Source: Fidelibacterota bacterium
Lineage (GTDB): Bacteria; Fidelibacterota; Fidelibacteria; Fidelibacterales; Fidelibacteraceae
Length of the DNA stretch: 64,000 nucleotides
NCBI GenBank assembly: GCA_028716785.1
Contig: JAQUPD010000007.1
Coordinates: forward strand, 1 to 64,000
Direction of reading: 5' to 3'
The notes beneath the pieces were generated by a model. That model was given only the letters and a program-made list of their open reading frames with translations, was not told where the DNA came from and ran no database searches. This document shows, in pieces, positions 41,713 to 51,110 of this stretch. Made by a program: the position numbers and the translations under genes. Numbering within the stretch: position 1 is the stretch's first letter; the number at the start of each line of letters is the position of its first letter.

Positions 41713-43722
41713 TTACCGGACAATGACAAATTTACCAACTTTCGTCCCCAGGGATGGAGAATCCACCACATACATATAGATTCCTGGTGCTGCTTCTTGG
41801 TCATTGCGGGTTAATAGATCCCATTCAGCAACACTCTCCCTGGCATCAGGATATCCTTCACCAATCCGAACTGTTTCTCCGGCATAAATTTCTTTAACAA
41901 AATCTCCATCAATTGTAAAAATTTTAATTTTTGCATCTGCAGGTAAGTTGATAAATTGCAGGCGATGTTCCCAAGGATTGGTACTACTGGGAATAGGATT
42001 ATTCCAGATGGCACTTCCCACATAAGGATTTGGAACAACTTTGACATTATCTAAGGTTTCAGTTGCCACAGGTGTTGCTACTGAAATAGGATAAAAAGCT
42101 CGTGGATCCCGCATTGATGTAGCTTGTACCCCAATGGGTGGATCTTGAATATCAATACTTACAGACTGAACAGTATAATAATAATCAAACCCAAATTTTA
42201 CATTGGGATCAAACAACTTATACATCCTTGCTTTTTTTCCCAGGGGAGGAGGCCAATTTTCACTTCCTACTAAAAAAGTATCAAGTGTTACCCAGAGAAA
42301 ATCTCCAGTCGCTGTTTTTTCACTGGCCTTATAAACAATGTATCCTGCAAAATTTTCATGGCTTTCCGGAGTGTCATCCCACAAAATATTCACTCCTTGA
42401 AATTCACCATCCTGATCACAAACTTCTTGCACTTCAACATTAGGAGCCGGAGGAATAAGTGCAGATACATCCAAATCAAAATCATTATCAACAATAAACT
42501 GAGCCATTCGCATATTTTTCACCAACTCCACAAGGCTGTAAACACCCCCACTATCAGGGTTACTCCCTACGGATAGAGCTGTTGTAACTTTTATTGTATC
42601 CCCTGCATAAAATTTTTCTAGGGGTCCAAAGGTTAGAATTCCCCGATAATCGTTAGGAAAAGGTTTGCCAGTTGAAGGTTCAACAAGTATATCTTCAAAG
42701 GTAGGATCAGAAATCATTCTATCCCATGTTTCTTTATCTGTCCCCGGATCATTATAAATATGGCATGTATGGAAGGAGTGAGGTTTCAGTTTGGGCTCAG
42801 TTTTCAAAACTTTCAATCCTAAAAACCCGGGAGTTTGAAGGGTCCCATCTTCTGCCGGATTCCCAAAATCATCTGGATGTCCATCAAAAGCATCAAATAG
42901 CGGATTATCACCATCAAACATAATGATAAGAGAACTATCAATATCACTGTCAGTTAACCCATGGTCCCGTCCGCACATCTGATCAAATTTTTCAATCCAA
43001 TCCCAACTAACGCCGTTGCTAATGACATGATCATCTTGATTTGAAAATCGGTATTCCGCACCCCAATGGGGAAGTTTACTAACATCGCCATCAAAACGAA
43101 TGGTAAAGTAGAAATCATCCAGATCCCGTGGTGTATCAGGATAGTCATTATTATCGGTATCAATGCCAACATTAATAATATCATATTCATAAATAATAAA
43201 ATCTGCTGCAAATTCCGCACTCCATGCATACGTCCGTTCAATGACCTTTACTCCAAGGGGAAAATGAGCAGTTGCCAGTGGTGCCTTGACATCATAATAC
43301 TCTGTATATGATTCTTGTTCAGCTTTTTTTGCATCGCTTCCTGTATACATGGTGACAGGTGCTAAAGATGAAAATTCATGATCATCGCCCTGGGTGGAAT
43401 GGAATACTCCGTCGACAAAGGCTGACAACCAGATAGTTCCCCTGTACAGATAGGAATTCCCTGTGCCACCGGGATAATCACAGGATGGTGTTCTATTTTC
43501 ATAGCTATCATCTCCCATATAGCTAAAATTGGTAATTCGATTCCACAACACACCAATTTTATGCCAATCCCAATCCGATTCCACAATAGGACTTTCCATT
43601 GCCGAGACATCTTTCTGCATTTGATAGGGCTGAGGGTCCGCATCTGCAGCAAAGAGGTTCGGACTTATCAGGAAAATCAAAATCATTACATGTGTTAAAG
43701 TATTATATTTATTCATGATCAT
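41713..43722 (-). CDS. Large secreted protein of the TonB receptor operon
   Basis: 669 residues with a signal peptide ending NLFAADA. No enzyme domain recognised. Residues ~60-400 contain many Asp/Trp/Tyr-rich segments; ~430-550 resembles a fibronectin-like fold (GVNILWDDTPESHENFAGYIVYKAS). The end (VKVVPNPYVG ... KIKIFTIDGDFVKEI ... APGIYMYVVDS) resembles a divergent sorting domain. It is the partner of the TonB receptor encoded 28 bp upstream, so a surface ligand-binding role like that of SusD is an inference from position only. GGGAGG precedes the start. Confidence 0.75.
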   Translation of the reverse strand: MIMNKYNTLTHVMILIFLISPNLFAADADPQPYQMQKDVSAMESPIVESDWDWHKIGVLWNRITNFSYMGDDSYENRTPSCDYPGGTGNSYLYRGTIWLSAFVDGVFHSTQGDDHEFSSLAPVTMYTGSDAKKAEQESYTEYYDVKAPLATAHFPLGVKVIERTYAWSAEFAADFIIYEYDIINVGIDTDNNDYPDTPRDLDDFYFTIRFDGDVSKLPHWGAEYRFSNQDDHVISNGVSWDWIEKFDQMCGRDHGLTDSDIDSSLIIMFDGDNPLFDAFDGHPDDFGNPAEDGTLQTPGFLGLKVLKTEPKLKPHSFHTCHIYNDPGTDKETWDRMISDPTFEDILVEPSTGKPFPNDYRGILTFGPLEKFYAGDTIKVTTALSVGSNPDSGGVYSLVELVKNMRMAQFIVDNDFDLDVSALIPPAPNVEVQEVCDQDGEFQGVNILWDDTPESHENFAGYIVYKASEKTATGDFLWVTLDTFLVGSENWPPPLGKKARMYKLFDPNVKFGFDYYYTVQSVSIDIQDPPIGVQATSMRDPRAFYPISVATPVATETLDNVKVVPNPYVGSAIWNNPIPSSTNPWEHRLQFINLPADAKIKIFTIDGDFVKEIYAGETVRIGEGYPDARESVAEWDLLTRNDQEAAPGIYMYVVDSPSLGTKVGKFVIVR

Positions 43723-43750
43723 TCATGACCTCCCGTTCTCTGAGGGGTTA

Positions 43751-46636
43751 TTAAAACTGAATAGACATTCCAAAACGGAATTGCCGTTCATCACTATAAA
43801 CCTGTGGACTCCGAGTCATTTCACTAGTAAGTTCATTATATCTTATAATGGATGGATCGTCGTAAAGTTCATAATACAGGGCACTTCCTATCCAATCTAC
43901 ATTGTGTCGATTCATGATATTAAAGATATCCATAAAAACATGAAGACTTACCACATCCAGATTAAAGGTTCGATTTATTCGTAAATCAAGATTTGCAGTC
44001 CATGGCATTCTTGCATCGTTTGGTATATTTGAATTATAAGAGGTATACGGTAAACCACTTCCATATTTAAATATGAAGTTAGCTTGCCAATTCCTTAACA
44101 AAACATTGGATCTTTCAGGGGATGCTAACGTAAGAGTTGCATTTACGGTATGCGTTTGGTCATACCCTAAGATATACATCCGCTTAGCACTATCAAATTC
44201 ACCTGCACCTTCTGTATACGATGTGCTTCTCCCCTTGGCTACAGAATATGTGTAATTGCCACTAAATCCCCAGCCATCTTTAAGCCTCTTCTGCAATGCA
44301 AATTCAAGTCCTTGAATATTTGCATAATCCGCATTTTGAAAAATTCGGACTTCAGTACCCTGTAATTTGAGAAGAATAAATTTATAATTATCAACAAGGT
44401 TTGTCACATCTTTCACATAACCCGTAATAGATGCTTTTAAATCAGGGGTAAAAAGGTGTTCAAGGCCAATATCGTAGGCAACTGTTTTTTCTGGTTTCAA
44501 ACTGGGATTTCCAACCCAGTTCCCCGTTTTTGTTAAGCCGGTATATGTGTGGTTTCGATAGAGAAAGTAAGCATCTGGCCGCTGGAAATAATGTCCATAC
44601 GTAAAGTGCAAAACGGTTCTATCGGTAATGGGATGAGAAATTCCGATCCGCGGACTTACTTGATGAGAAGGATCAGGAGAAATGGGATCCTTTAAAATTG
44701 GAATACCCAAAGAGTCCAGACTTGTAAAAGGTTCTTCAAAATTTGCTGGATAATAAATGGGATCTCCCCATCCGTTGGGATCAAAATAATCATATCGTAA
44801 TCCAATAAGGGCAATAAGGCCTTCAAATTCCATTTTATCCTGGGCATAGAGTCCGAAATCGATGGAATTTTCATTCCATATATCTTTTCGGGCAAATGAA
44901 GGGCCTAATGTCCAACTGATATTTTCAACATCCGTCTCATGCAAATTGAGTTCAAATCCCGTTTTAATCAAATGATTCCGGGTTATCTGACTCACAAGAT
45001 CTCCCTTTAAAGTCCGGGAAAAGGATTCCTGATCTCTATACCCTGGATCATCGCCACGAACCCACCAATAATTATCCTCTTGTTCTCTATAAATAGGATG
45101 GGGACCTTCTTTGGTAACATCCCATACCAGATCTTCATCAATATCACCATCACTATCGCGATCATCGATATCTTTCGTTGCATAGTGATAGCTCGAATAA
45201 AAATTTTGGAAACGAAGCTCGTAATAGGTTCTTGAACTCAAGCTATGAGTCCAGACAAGATAGATGTTATTGCTCTTTTTAGCATAGTCCCATAAATAAT
45301 CCTGCATGCCACCTACGTAATATTCCTGAACCTTATTGTAAGGTGTCTCATAAAGTGTATCAAGTTCCACTGATGTAAGTGTCCCTTGCTGCTCACTATA
45401 TTCATGAGGGTTCTCAACATAATGATAAATCACAAGCATGCTATCATCAGCATCTGTGTATTGGTATGTTTGAAAAGGATAGTCATTCTCTGTCCCATAT
45501 TTTGACGCTTGCAAATAAAATTGATCCCATTCTGATGAGGAATAAAGTCCACCAATGGAAAATTTTGTATTTTTAGAGGGTTTGAAAGTTAATTTTCCCT
45601 GAAAATTATCGCTAAAGGAATTTTGATTTATCATATAGCCTTGACTGCGGTCGGTAACATCAGCCGAAACAAAAAACGTTGCTGGACCCTCAAAAATCTT
45701 TTCTGTAAAAGGAATAGGACCACTCAGGCTAAATTGATAAAGTTGTTCAATTTTGTGCTGATATTTTGTCCCAAAAAGAAGGGTGTCAACATGAACCGTA
45801 TCAAATCCTCCACCCGGGAGAGGATCATAGTGTGTATGAAAATTATAGGTTCCCAACCAATAATCTCGTTCACCCATCAAAACTTCGTCAACGGCTAATC
45901 CAAGACTTGTAGTAGTTACTTTAAAGATACCTTCGAATTTTGGACTCCCTTCTTTCATTGCAAGGTTCAAAATACCGGATTGAACATTTCCAAATTCAGC
46001 GCTGAATCCTCCAAGGGTAACTTCAAGTTCCTGGATACTATGTTCAGGGATATTTGTAGTAAATCCACCCAGATCACCAACATACTCTCCGGCAGGATCA
46101 CGAACCGGGATGCCATCGACAAGAACTAGCACTTCTCCACTACGGCCTCCTCGAAAATTATTCCCCACAACACCTGGTTGATTTCGAGCAATATCCCTAA
46201 AATTTTCAATGGGTTGCATGGTTATTTCTTCGCTTGTTATCGAATGACGAGAGGTAAATTCATCTTTTTTCAACAAGGGGCGCTCAGCCACTACAACTAT
46301 TTCTCCTGCTTGTAACGCTTCAGTTGTCATTTGAAAATCAATAGTTGTCGTAAGTCCAATACTTACTTCAACTTCCTTCACTGTCACGGGTCTATACCCA
46401 ATCATTGATGATTTTATTGTATATATCCCTGGCGGCACATTCAAAATCACGTAAAAACCTTCCTCATCCGTTGCTGCACCCATCGTAGTGCCTTCTAAAT
46501 AGACATTAACACCGGCAAGCGGATCCCCGGTATTCGCATCCGTTACCGTACCAACAATCTTCCCCGCGGTACTCGCCAAAACCATTGTACCGGTAAAACA
46601 GATTAACATAATGATTGCCATTATATTTTTTCGCAT
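43751..46636 (-). CDS. TonB-dependent receptor with N-terminal carboxypeptidase-like domain
   Basis: 961 residues. Signal peptide, then a CarboxypepD_reg-like domain (GKIVGTVTDANTGDPLAGVN), the plug (FRDIARNQPGVVGNNFRGGR, LVDGIPVRDP) and a 22-strand barrel ending FRFGMSIQF. The layout is that of SusC-like and FCB outer-membrane receptors taking up oligomers or chelates. The start at 46636 has GGAGGG; the longer frame would add 17 residues before the signal peptide. First gene of the four-gene envelope operon. The ligand is unknown. Confidence 0.9.
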   Translation of the reverse strand: MRKNIMAIIMLICFTGTMVLASTAGKIVGTVTDANTGDPLAGVNVYLEGTTMGAATDEEGFYVILNVPPGIYTIKSSMIGYRPVTVKEVEVSIGLTTTIDFQMTTEALQAGEIVVVAERPLLKKDEFTSRHSITSEEITMQPIENFRDIARNQPGVVGNNFRGGRSGEVLVLVDGIPVRDPAGEYVGDLGGFTTNIPEHSIQELEVTLGGFSAEFGNVQSGILNLAMKEGSPKFEGIFKVTTTSLGLAVDEVLMGERDYWLGTYNFHTHYDPLPGGGFDTVHVDTLLFGTKYQHKIEQLYQFSLSGPIPFTEKIFEGPATFFVSADVTDRSQGYMINQNSFSDNFQGKLTFKPSKNTKFSIGGLYSSSEWDQFYLQASKYGTENDYPFQTYQYTDADDSMLVIYHYVENPHEYSEQQGTLTSVELDTLYETPYNKVQEYYVGGMQDYLWDYAKKSNNIYLVWTHSLSSRTYYELRFQNFYSSYHYATKDIDDRDSDGDIDEDLVWDVTKEGPHPIYREQEDNYWWVRGDDPGYRDQESFSRTLKGDLVSQITRNHLIKTGFELNLHETDVENISWTLGPSFARKDIWNENSIDFGLYAQDKMEFEGLIALIGLRYDYFDPNGWGDPIYYPANFEEPFTSLDSLGIPILKDPISPDPSHQVSPRIGISHPITDRTVLHFTYGHYFQRPDAYFLYRNHTYTGLTKTGNWVGNPSLKPEKTVAYDIGLEHLFTPDLKASITGYVKDVTNLVDNYKFILLKLQGTEVRIFQNADYANIQGLEFALQKRLKDGWGFSGNYTYSVAKGRSTSYTEGAGEFDSAKRMYILGYDQTHTVNATLTLASPERSNVLLRNWQANFIFKYGSGLPYTSYNSNIPNDARMPWTANLDLRINRTFNLDVVSLHVFMDIFNIMNRHNVDWIGSALYYELYDDPSIIRYNELTSEMTRSPQVYSDERQFRFGMSIQF

Positions 46637-47041
46637 TGGCACCCTCCATTTAGGATTCAACGTTATATCCTCAGCATATTCTTTCATGCAAGTACATTCA
46701 CTGTTTATTGCCTTTAGTATTTAAAGTTCACTAAAAGGAAATATAAACGACAGGAGTTTAAATATCTACCATAAAATTCACATTTTATTAATTTTTAAAA
46801 AATAATTTTATCATTGGACTCATAACCCTATAAAAATCCTTCAATATTCCTATTTCTTAAAGGCAATTAGCATTCAAAAAATTGAAATCATGTCTTTTAC
46901 CTATTCTTTAAATGCTATAGTTGGTTTTCTATAAATATAATAATTTATTATAATTGGATGGATTAATGTCTCCCATTCGTTTAGTAATCATTTTTAAATA
47001 AAAAATTTATGCGTACCTTTTATTATTAACGTTTAAAAAGT
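46637..47041. other. Divergent control region, very AT-rich
   Basis: No gene recognised. It must drive the TonB receptor operon leftward and the NagX-like gene rightward. A TATAAT lies at 46949-46954, but without a well-spaced -35 box. Confidence 0.4.
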
Positions 47042-48289
47042 ATGGGAATTACTATGGCTGACTTAAAAAAAGATCGAATTGAAGCAATTGATGTGTTTCG
47101 GGGGCTCACAATTTTTCTCATGTTTCTTGTAATTGCGATCGGAGCAGGAGGATATAAAGATCTTCCCCACACACGATCCTGGTTTGGAAGTCTTCCCATT
47201 TCAACCTGGAACCATGCTGAAGTTGGATGGGAATATTTTGTTGAAGAAAAAATCGCTGAGGGGTTTACTGAAGAAGAAATTGCTGCCATGCCTGAGGCTA
47301 CTTTGAAAAATGTAGGATTAACGCTTACAGACCTCGTTGCACCTTTTTTTATCTTTATTGTTGGTTTGTGCCTTCCCTTAAGTCGCACAAAACATGGACG
47401 AGAATGGTGGTCCCACGTGATAAACCGCACAGTAAAATTGATTTTGCTGGGCATTCTCTATATGAGTTTAATTCTTGGCCTTTCCTGGTGGTGGGGAATC
47501 CTCCAAGCGATTGGTGTTTCATACTTTATGGCTGCTGTCAGTTTGAAAATGAACCGTAAAGGTCGCTGGATTGCTGTTTTCTCTATTTTCGGCTTTCATA
47601 TAATAATGAGTCAATTTACCTCTTGGTGGCTTAATTTTGGAAATTCACCTGATCCCTTTTTTACAATTAGTACTCTTCATGGAAATATGCTAAAACCCCT
47701 TCGCGTCCACTGCCTTCCGTGGGTTTCCATATCCTATGGCGCCCTTACCATTATCGGCGTTATGCTTGGTGAAGCTGTAGCAACAAAAGATTACAAAAGG
47801 ATTCTAAAGGATTCTTTTCGTTTAGGCATAATCTTTATGATTATTGGCTACGCTATCCATAAAATTGGCCTCATAAGCGGCATCACAAAACTATGTTTTA
47901 ATAAACCCGATGTTACAGCCTCTTATTCCCTATTTACCGCTGGTTTAGCCTGTGTAATTTTTGGCTTTCTCTATTGGCTTGTTGATGTAAAAAAACGAAA
48001 AGGGTGGATCTTCCCTTTTCAACAACTAGGAATGAATGCCCTGTTAGCCTATTTCATGCAAATTATTATGCGCATCTTTTTTCGTGCCCTTCACTTGGAA
48101 CCCTTTTTTGCAGGTGAACCTAATGATCAACTGCTGCAATGGGCTGGATTGTGGTCTTGGCCAGGATGGCAAACCTTTTTATTGGATAAGACAGGTTATC
48201 ATGGACTCTTTTGGGCACTTTTATGGAGTGTTTGCCTGTGGCTATGTGTTTATGCTTTTAATAAACGCAACATCTACTGGAAATTGTAG
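47042..48289 (+). CDS. NagX/HGSNAT-like membrane acyltransferase
   Basis: 415 residues with about ten membrane helices. It starts RIEAIDVFRGLTIFLMFLV, the typical opening of the heparan-alpha-glucosaminide acetyltransferase/NagX/DUF5009 group. LVAPFFIFIVGLCLPLS and the closing FQQLGMNALLAYFMQ are also typical. Such proteins may acetylate amino sugars across the membrane. An insert of ~55 residues after the first helix (LPHTRSWFGSLPISTWNHAE region) probably forms a periplasmic loop. It is monocistronic, and no sugar-catabolic genes are adjacent. Confidence 0.85.
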   Translation: MGITMADLKKDRIEAIDVFRGLTIFLMFLVIAIGAGGYKDLPHTRSWFGSLPISTWNHAEVGWEYFVEEKIAEGFTEEEIAAMPEATLKNVGLTLTDLVAPFFIFIVGLCLPLSRTKHGREWWSHVINRTVKLILLGILYMSLILGLSWWWGILQAIGVSYFMAAVSLKMNRKGRWIAVFSIFGFHIIMSQFTSWWLNFGNSPDPFFTISTLHGNMLKPLRVHCLPWVSISYGALTIIGVMLGEAVATKDYKRILKDSFRLGIIFMIIGYAIHKIGLISGITKLCFNKPDVTASYSLFTAGLACVIFGFLYWLVDVKKRKGWIFPFQQLGMNALLAYFMQIIMRIFFRALHLEPFFAGEPNDQLLQWAGLWSWPGWQTFLLDKTGYHGLFWALLWSVCLWLCVYAFNKRNIYWKL

Positions 48290-48347
48290 GATTAGGATAA
48301 CGTTATAATCCTTATCAAAAATCAGGAAATTTATTTCCATGTTTTAG

Positions 48348-48364
48348 TTGAGAATGATTCTCAA
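48348..48364. promoter_or_regulatory. Fur-type iron box upstream of feoA
   Basis: TTGAGAATGATTCTCAA is a perfect 8-1-8 palindrome closely matching the Fur box core (GAATGATTC). It lies 27 bases before the first feoA ATG, suitable for iron-dependent repression of feoAB. Confidence 0.75.
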
Positions 48365-48390
48365 ATTTTTTAATTTTATTTCCTAAAAAA

Positions 48391-48768
48391 ATGAAGGAGA
48401 GTATGAAAGTTTCTGAAACAATGGAAGGAACACTTGATCAAGTCCGCTGTGGTACTCTGGTGGAGGTGCTTGGTGTTGATGCTGAAGGGGAAATTCGGCG
48501 ACGATTACTGGATATGGGGATCGTTAAAGGGGCCCGTATCTATGTAATCCGAAAAGCGCCTTTGGGAGATCCGATTGAGGTTGAAATAAACAGTTTTTTT
48601 CTAACGTTGCGCCTTGAAGAAGCTAAAACCGTCAGAGTCCGCCTCCTGGATGCCGGACCTTTTCACCGTCACAGAGGTCCCCACCCTAACTTTGGTCGCG
48701 GCATGAAACATGGCAGACACCAGTGGTTTCGTCGTTTCATTCATTTTTCAGATTCTAATCATTCATGA
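48391..48768 (+). CDS. feoA: FeoA ferrous-iron transport protein with His-rich tail
   Basis: 125 residues. The first ~85 form the SH3-like FeoA domain (RCGTLVEVLGVDAEGEIRRR, LLDMGIVKGARI). The last ~38 residues are an unusual His/Arg/Gly-rich tail (FHRHRGPHP, MKHGRHQW, IHF, NHS) with seven or more histidines, absent from standard ~75-residue FeoA proteins and likely metal-binding. The start is uncertain: ATG at 48391, or ATG at 48403 with GGAG three bases upstream. Overlaps feoB by four bases (ATGA). Probably under the upstream Fur-type box. Confidence 0.9.
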   Translation: MKESMKVSETMEGTLDQVRCGTLVEVLGVDAEGEIRRRLLDMGIVKGARIYVIRKAPLGDPIEVEINSFFLTLRLEEAKTVRVRLLDAGPFHRHRGPHPNFGRGMKHGRHQWFRRFIHFSDSNHS

Positions 48769-50912
48769 CTTCCTCAAAAGAAATCCGTGTTGCCTTGGTG
48801 GGCAATCCAAACAGCGGAAAAACATCCCTCTTTAATGCTCTTGTCGGAGCCAATCAAAAGGTTGGGAATTTTCCTGGTGTTACCGTAGAAAAGTATGAAG
48901 GTTACCGGTATTACAAAACTTATCGAATTTGTTTTGTTGATCTCCCTGGTACCTATAGCCTTTCTGCTTATTCACCAGAGGAACGTATCGCCCGGAATTA
49001 TATTCTTACAGAAAAACCTGATCTGTTAATTCATGTTATCGATGGGACAAATCTGGAACGAAATCTTTTCCTTACCACCCAACTTATGGATCTCCAAATT
49101 CCTTTTATCCTTGCATTGAACATGTATGATGAAGTAAAAGAAAAAAATATTCACATTAACATAGACCTTTTGGAAAATCTTCTAGGTACGCATATTATAC
49201 CCACCTCTGCAACGCAAAAGAAGGGCATTCAGGATTTACTTGATCACATTGTGGCAATAAAAACTGGAGCTATAACTGTTTCTCCTTACAAACTTCAATA
49301 TTCTCAATCCCTAAATAACGTTATTGATGCCCTTGAAAAAATACTTTCTCAGGCGAAAGACTTTAAAACAAACCTTCCTCTTCGATGGATGACTATTAAA
49401 CTGTTAGAGAATGATAAGGAAATGCATAACCTCGTAAGGCAACATCCTCTTTGGAATAATATTAACCAATTTTTATCGCATCAAACTGCTGTTTTTAAAC
49501 ATCTTACCGGAAATGATCCTGAAACACAATTCACTGAGGAGCGATATGCCTTTATTCGGGGTGCCCTAGCAGAAACTGTTTCTTACCCTACCTATAAAAA
49601 GGAAGATTTTACTGATATTTTAGACAGGATTCTTATCAATCGTTTTACAGGTTTACCTATTTTTGTCGTGATTATGTACCTGATTTTCATGGCAACATTT
49701 CGTTTGGGTGAATATCCCATGCTTTGGATTGAACAGTTTTTTTCATGGATTAGTGCTGGTCTTGAAGGGATGTTACCAGATACTCTTTTCCGCTCTGTTC
49801 TTGTGGATGGAATTCTTGCCGGAGTTGGGGGAGTACTGGTATTTCTCCCTAATATTATGATTTTATTTTTGGGGATTTCCCTTTTGGAAGGAACCGGCTA
49901 CATGGCTCGTGCTGCTTTTGTGATTGATAAATTAATGCATCGAGTAGGTCTCCATGGAAAATCGTTTATTCCAATGCTTATTGGTTTTGGCTGCTCTGTC
50001 CCTGCTCTTATGGCAACTCGAACATTAAAGAGCCGGGGTGACCGCTTAACAACAATGCTCATTATTCCCTTTATGAGCTGTGGGGCAAAACTTCCTGTTT
50101 ATACGTTGTTTATTGGAGCCTTTTTCCCTTCTCAACATGCTGGAAAAGTTCTTTTTGTAATTTATATTTTAGGGATTTTTATTGCCTTAATTTCCGCAAA
50201 AATCTTAAAAAAAGTCTTTTTTAAGGGGGAATATGAGCCTTTTGTGATGGAACTTCCTCCTTATCGATGGCCTTCATGTCAATCGCTTTTTCTTCAAATG
50301 TGGCATAAAATACGTATGTTTTTACGAAAAGCTGCCACCGTTATTTTGGCTGCTTCTGTTATTATTTGGTGGGCTTTAAATTTCCCCCAACATAAAACAA
50401 TTCACCAGGAATCAAATGATCATATACCTTCTCTCGAAACGCACTATTTAACTTCTGCTGAAAAAGAATATGTCCCGATAAAACATGAGGCCGAAAAAAA
50501 GGCGCTTCATTTTGAGCAAACATACGCTGCACGCCTTGGTAAAACAATTGAACCCATCTTGAAACCTTTAGGATTTGACTGGCGGATTGGAGTATCCCTC
50601 ATCAGTGGTCTTGCTGCTAAAGAAGTTGTTGTATCTACCCTTGCCACGATTTATTCTGTGAGCAGCGATGAAACTGAAACATCACGTTCTCTTCGAGAAC
50701 ACCTACAAAATGATCCTGTTTTTAATCCGGCTGTTGCCCTTTCATTAATGGTCTTTGTTCTTCTGTATGTCCCTTGCATTGCTGCTAGTGTTGTCTTCCA
50801 TCGAGAAGCAGGAGCATGGAAATGGACCTTTCTCTACTTTTTTTATACAACCGGAGTAGCATGGCTTATGTCGTTTGTCGTTTATAACCTTTCTACACTT
50901 ATCCTATTATAA
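48765..50912 (+). CDS. feoB: Ferrous iron transporter FeoB
   Basis: 715 residues. N-terminal G domain: P-loop GNPNSGKTS, the G2-G3 region FPGVTVEKYEGYR and DLPGTYSL, G4 NMYD. The membrane part carries two gate motifs around GCSVPALMATRTL and PCIAASVVFHREAG, as in other FeoB. GTP-driven Fe2+ uptake across the inner membrane. Translationally coupled to feoA. No feoC is present. Confidence 0.96.
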   Translation: MTSSKEIRVALVGNPNSGKTSLFNALVGANQKVGNFPGVTVEKYEGYRYYKTYRICFVDLPGTYSLSAYSPEERIARNYILTEKPDLLIHVIDGTNLERNLFLTTQLMDLQIPFILALNMYDEVKEKNIHINIDLLENLLGTHIIPTSATQKKGIQDLLDHIVAIKTGAITVSPYKLQYSQSLNNVIDALEKILSQAKDFKTNLPLRWMTIKLLENDKEMHNLVRQHPLWNNINQFLSHQTAVFKHLTGNDPETQFTEERYAFIRGALAETVSYPTYKKEDFTDILDRILINRFTGLPIFVVIMYLIFMATFRLGEYPMLWIEQFFSWISAGLEGMLPDTLFRSVLVDGILAGVGGVLVFLPNIMILFLGISLLEGTGYMARAAFVIDKLMHRVGLHGKSFIPMLIGFGCSVPALMATRTLKSRGDRLTTMLIIPFMSCGAKLPVYTLFIGAFFPSQHAGKVLFVIYILGIFIALISAKILKKVFFKGEYEPFVMELPPYRWPSCQSLFLQMWHKIRMFLRKAATVILAASVIIWWALNFPQHKTIHQESNDHIPSLETHYLTSAEKEYVPIKHEAEKKALHFEQTYAARLGKTIEPILKPLGFDWRIGVSLISGLAAKEVVVSTLATIYSVSSDETETSRSLREHLQNDPVFNPAVALSLMVFVLLYVPCIAASVVFHREAGAWKWTFLYFFYTTGVAWLMSFVVYNLSTLILL

Positions 50913-51110
50913 GGCATGTTGGCAATTACTTATTTCTTGCAATTGTGATAAAAAAGATCGGACTATCCTCCTATCACCGTTAAACTCTTTCTTTTACCTA
51001 CCCATGAAGCGTGAAGACTCATACTAAAAATCATTTTATTTTCAACTAATAACTCATTATAAACAATAAAAATTTGTCGCCACGATCAAAAGGTTTGGTG
51101 GTTAAAATTT

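Noticed and set aside
46637-47041. A promoter pair with TATAAT at 46949
   Set aside because: The only nearby -35-like string is 22 bases away, too far for a confident call in such AT-rich DNA.
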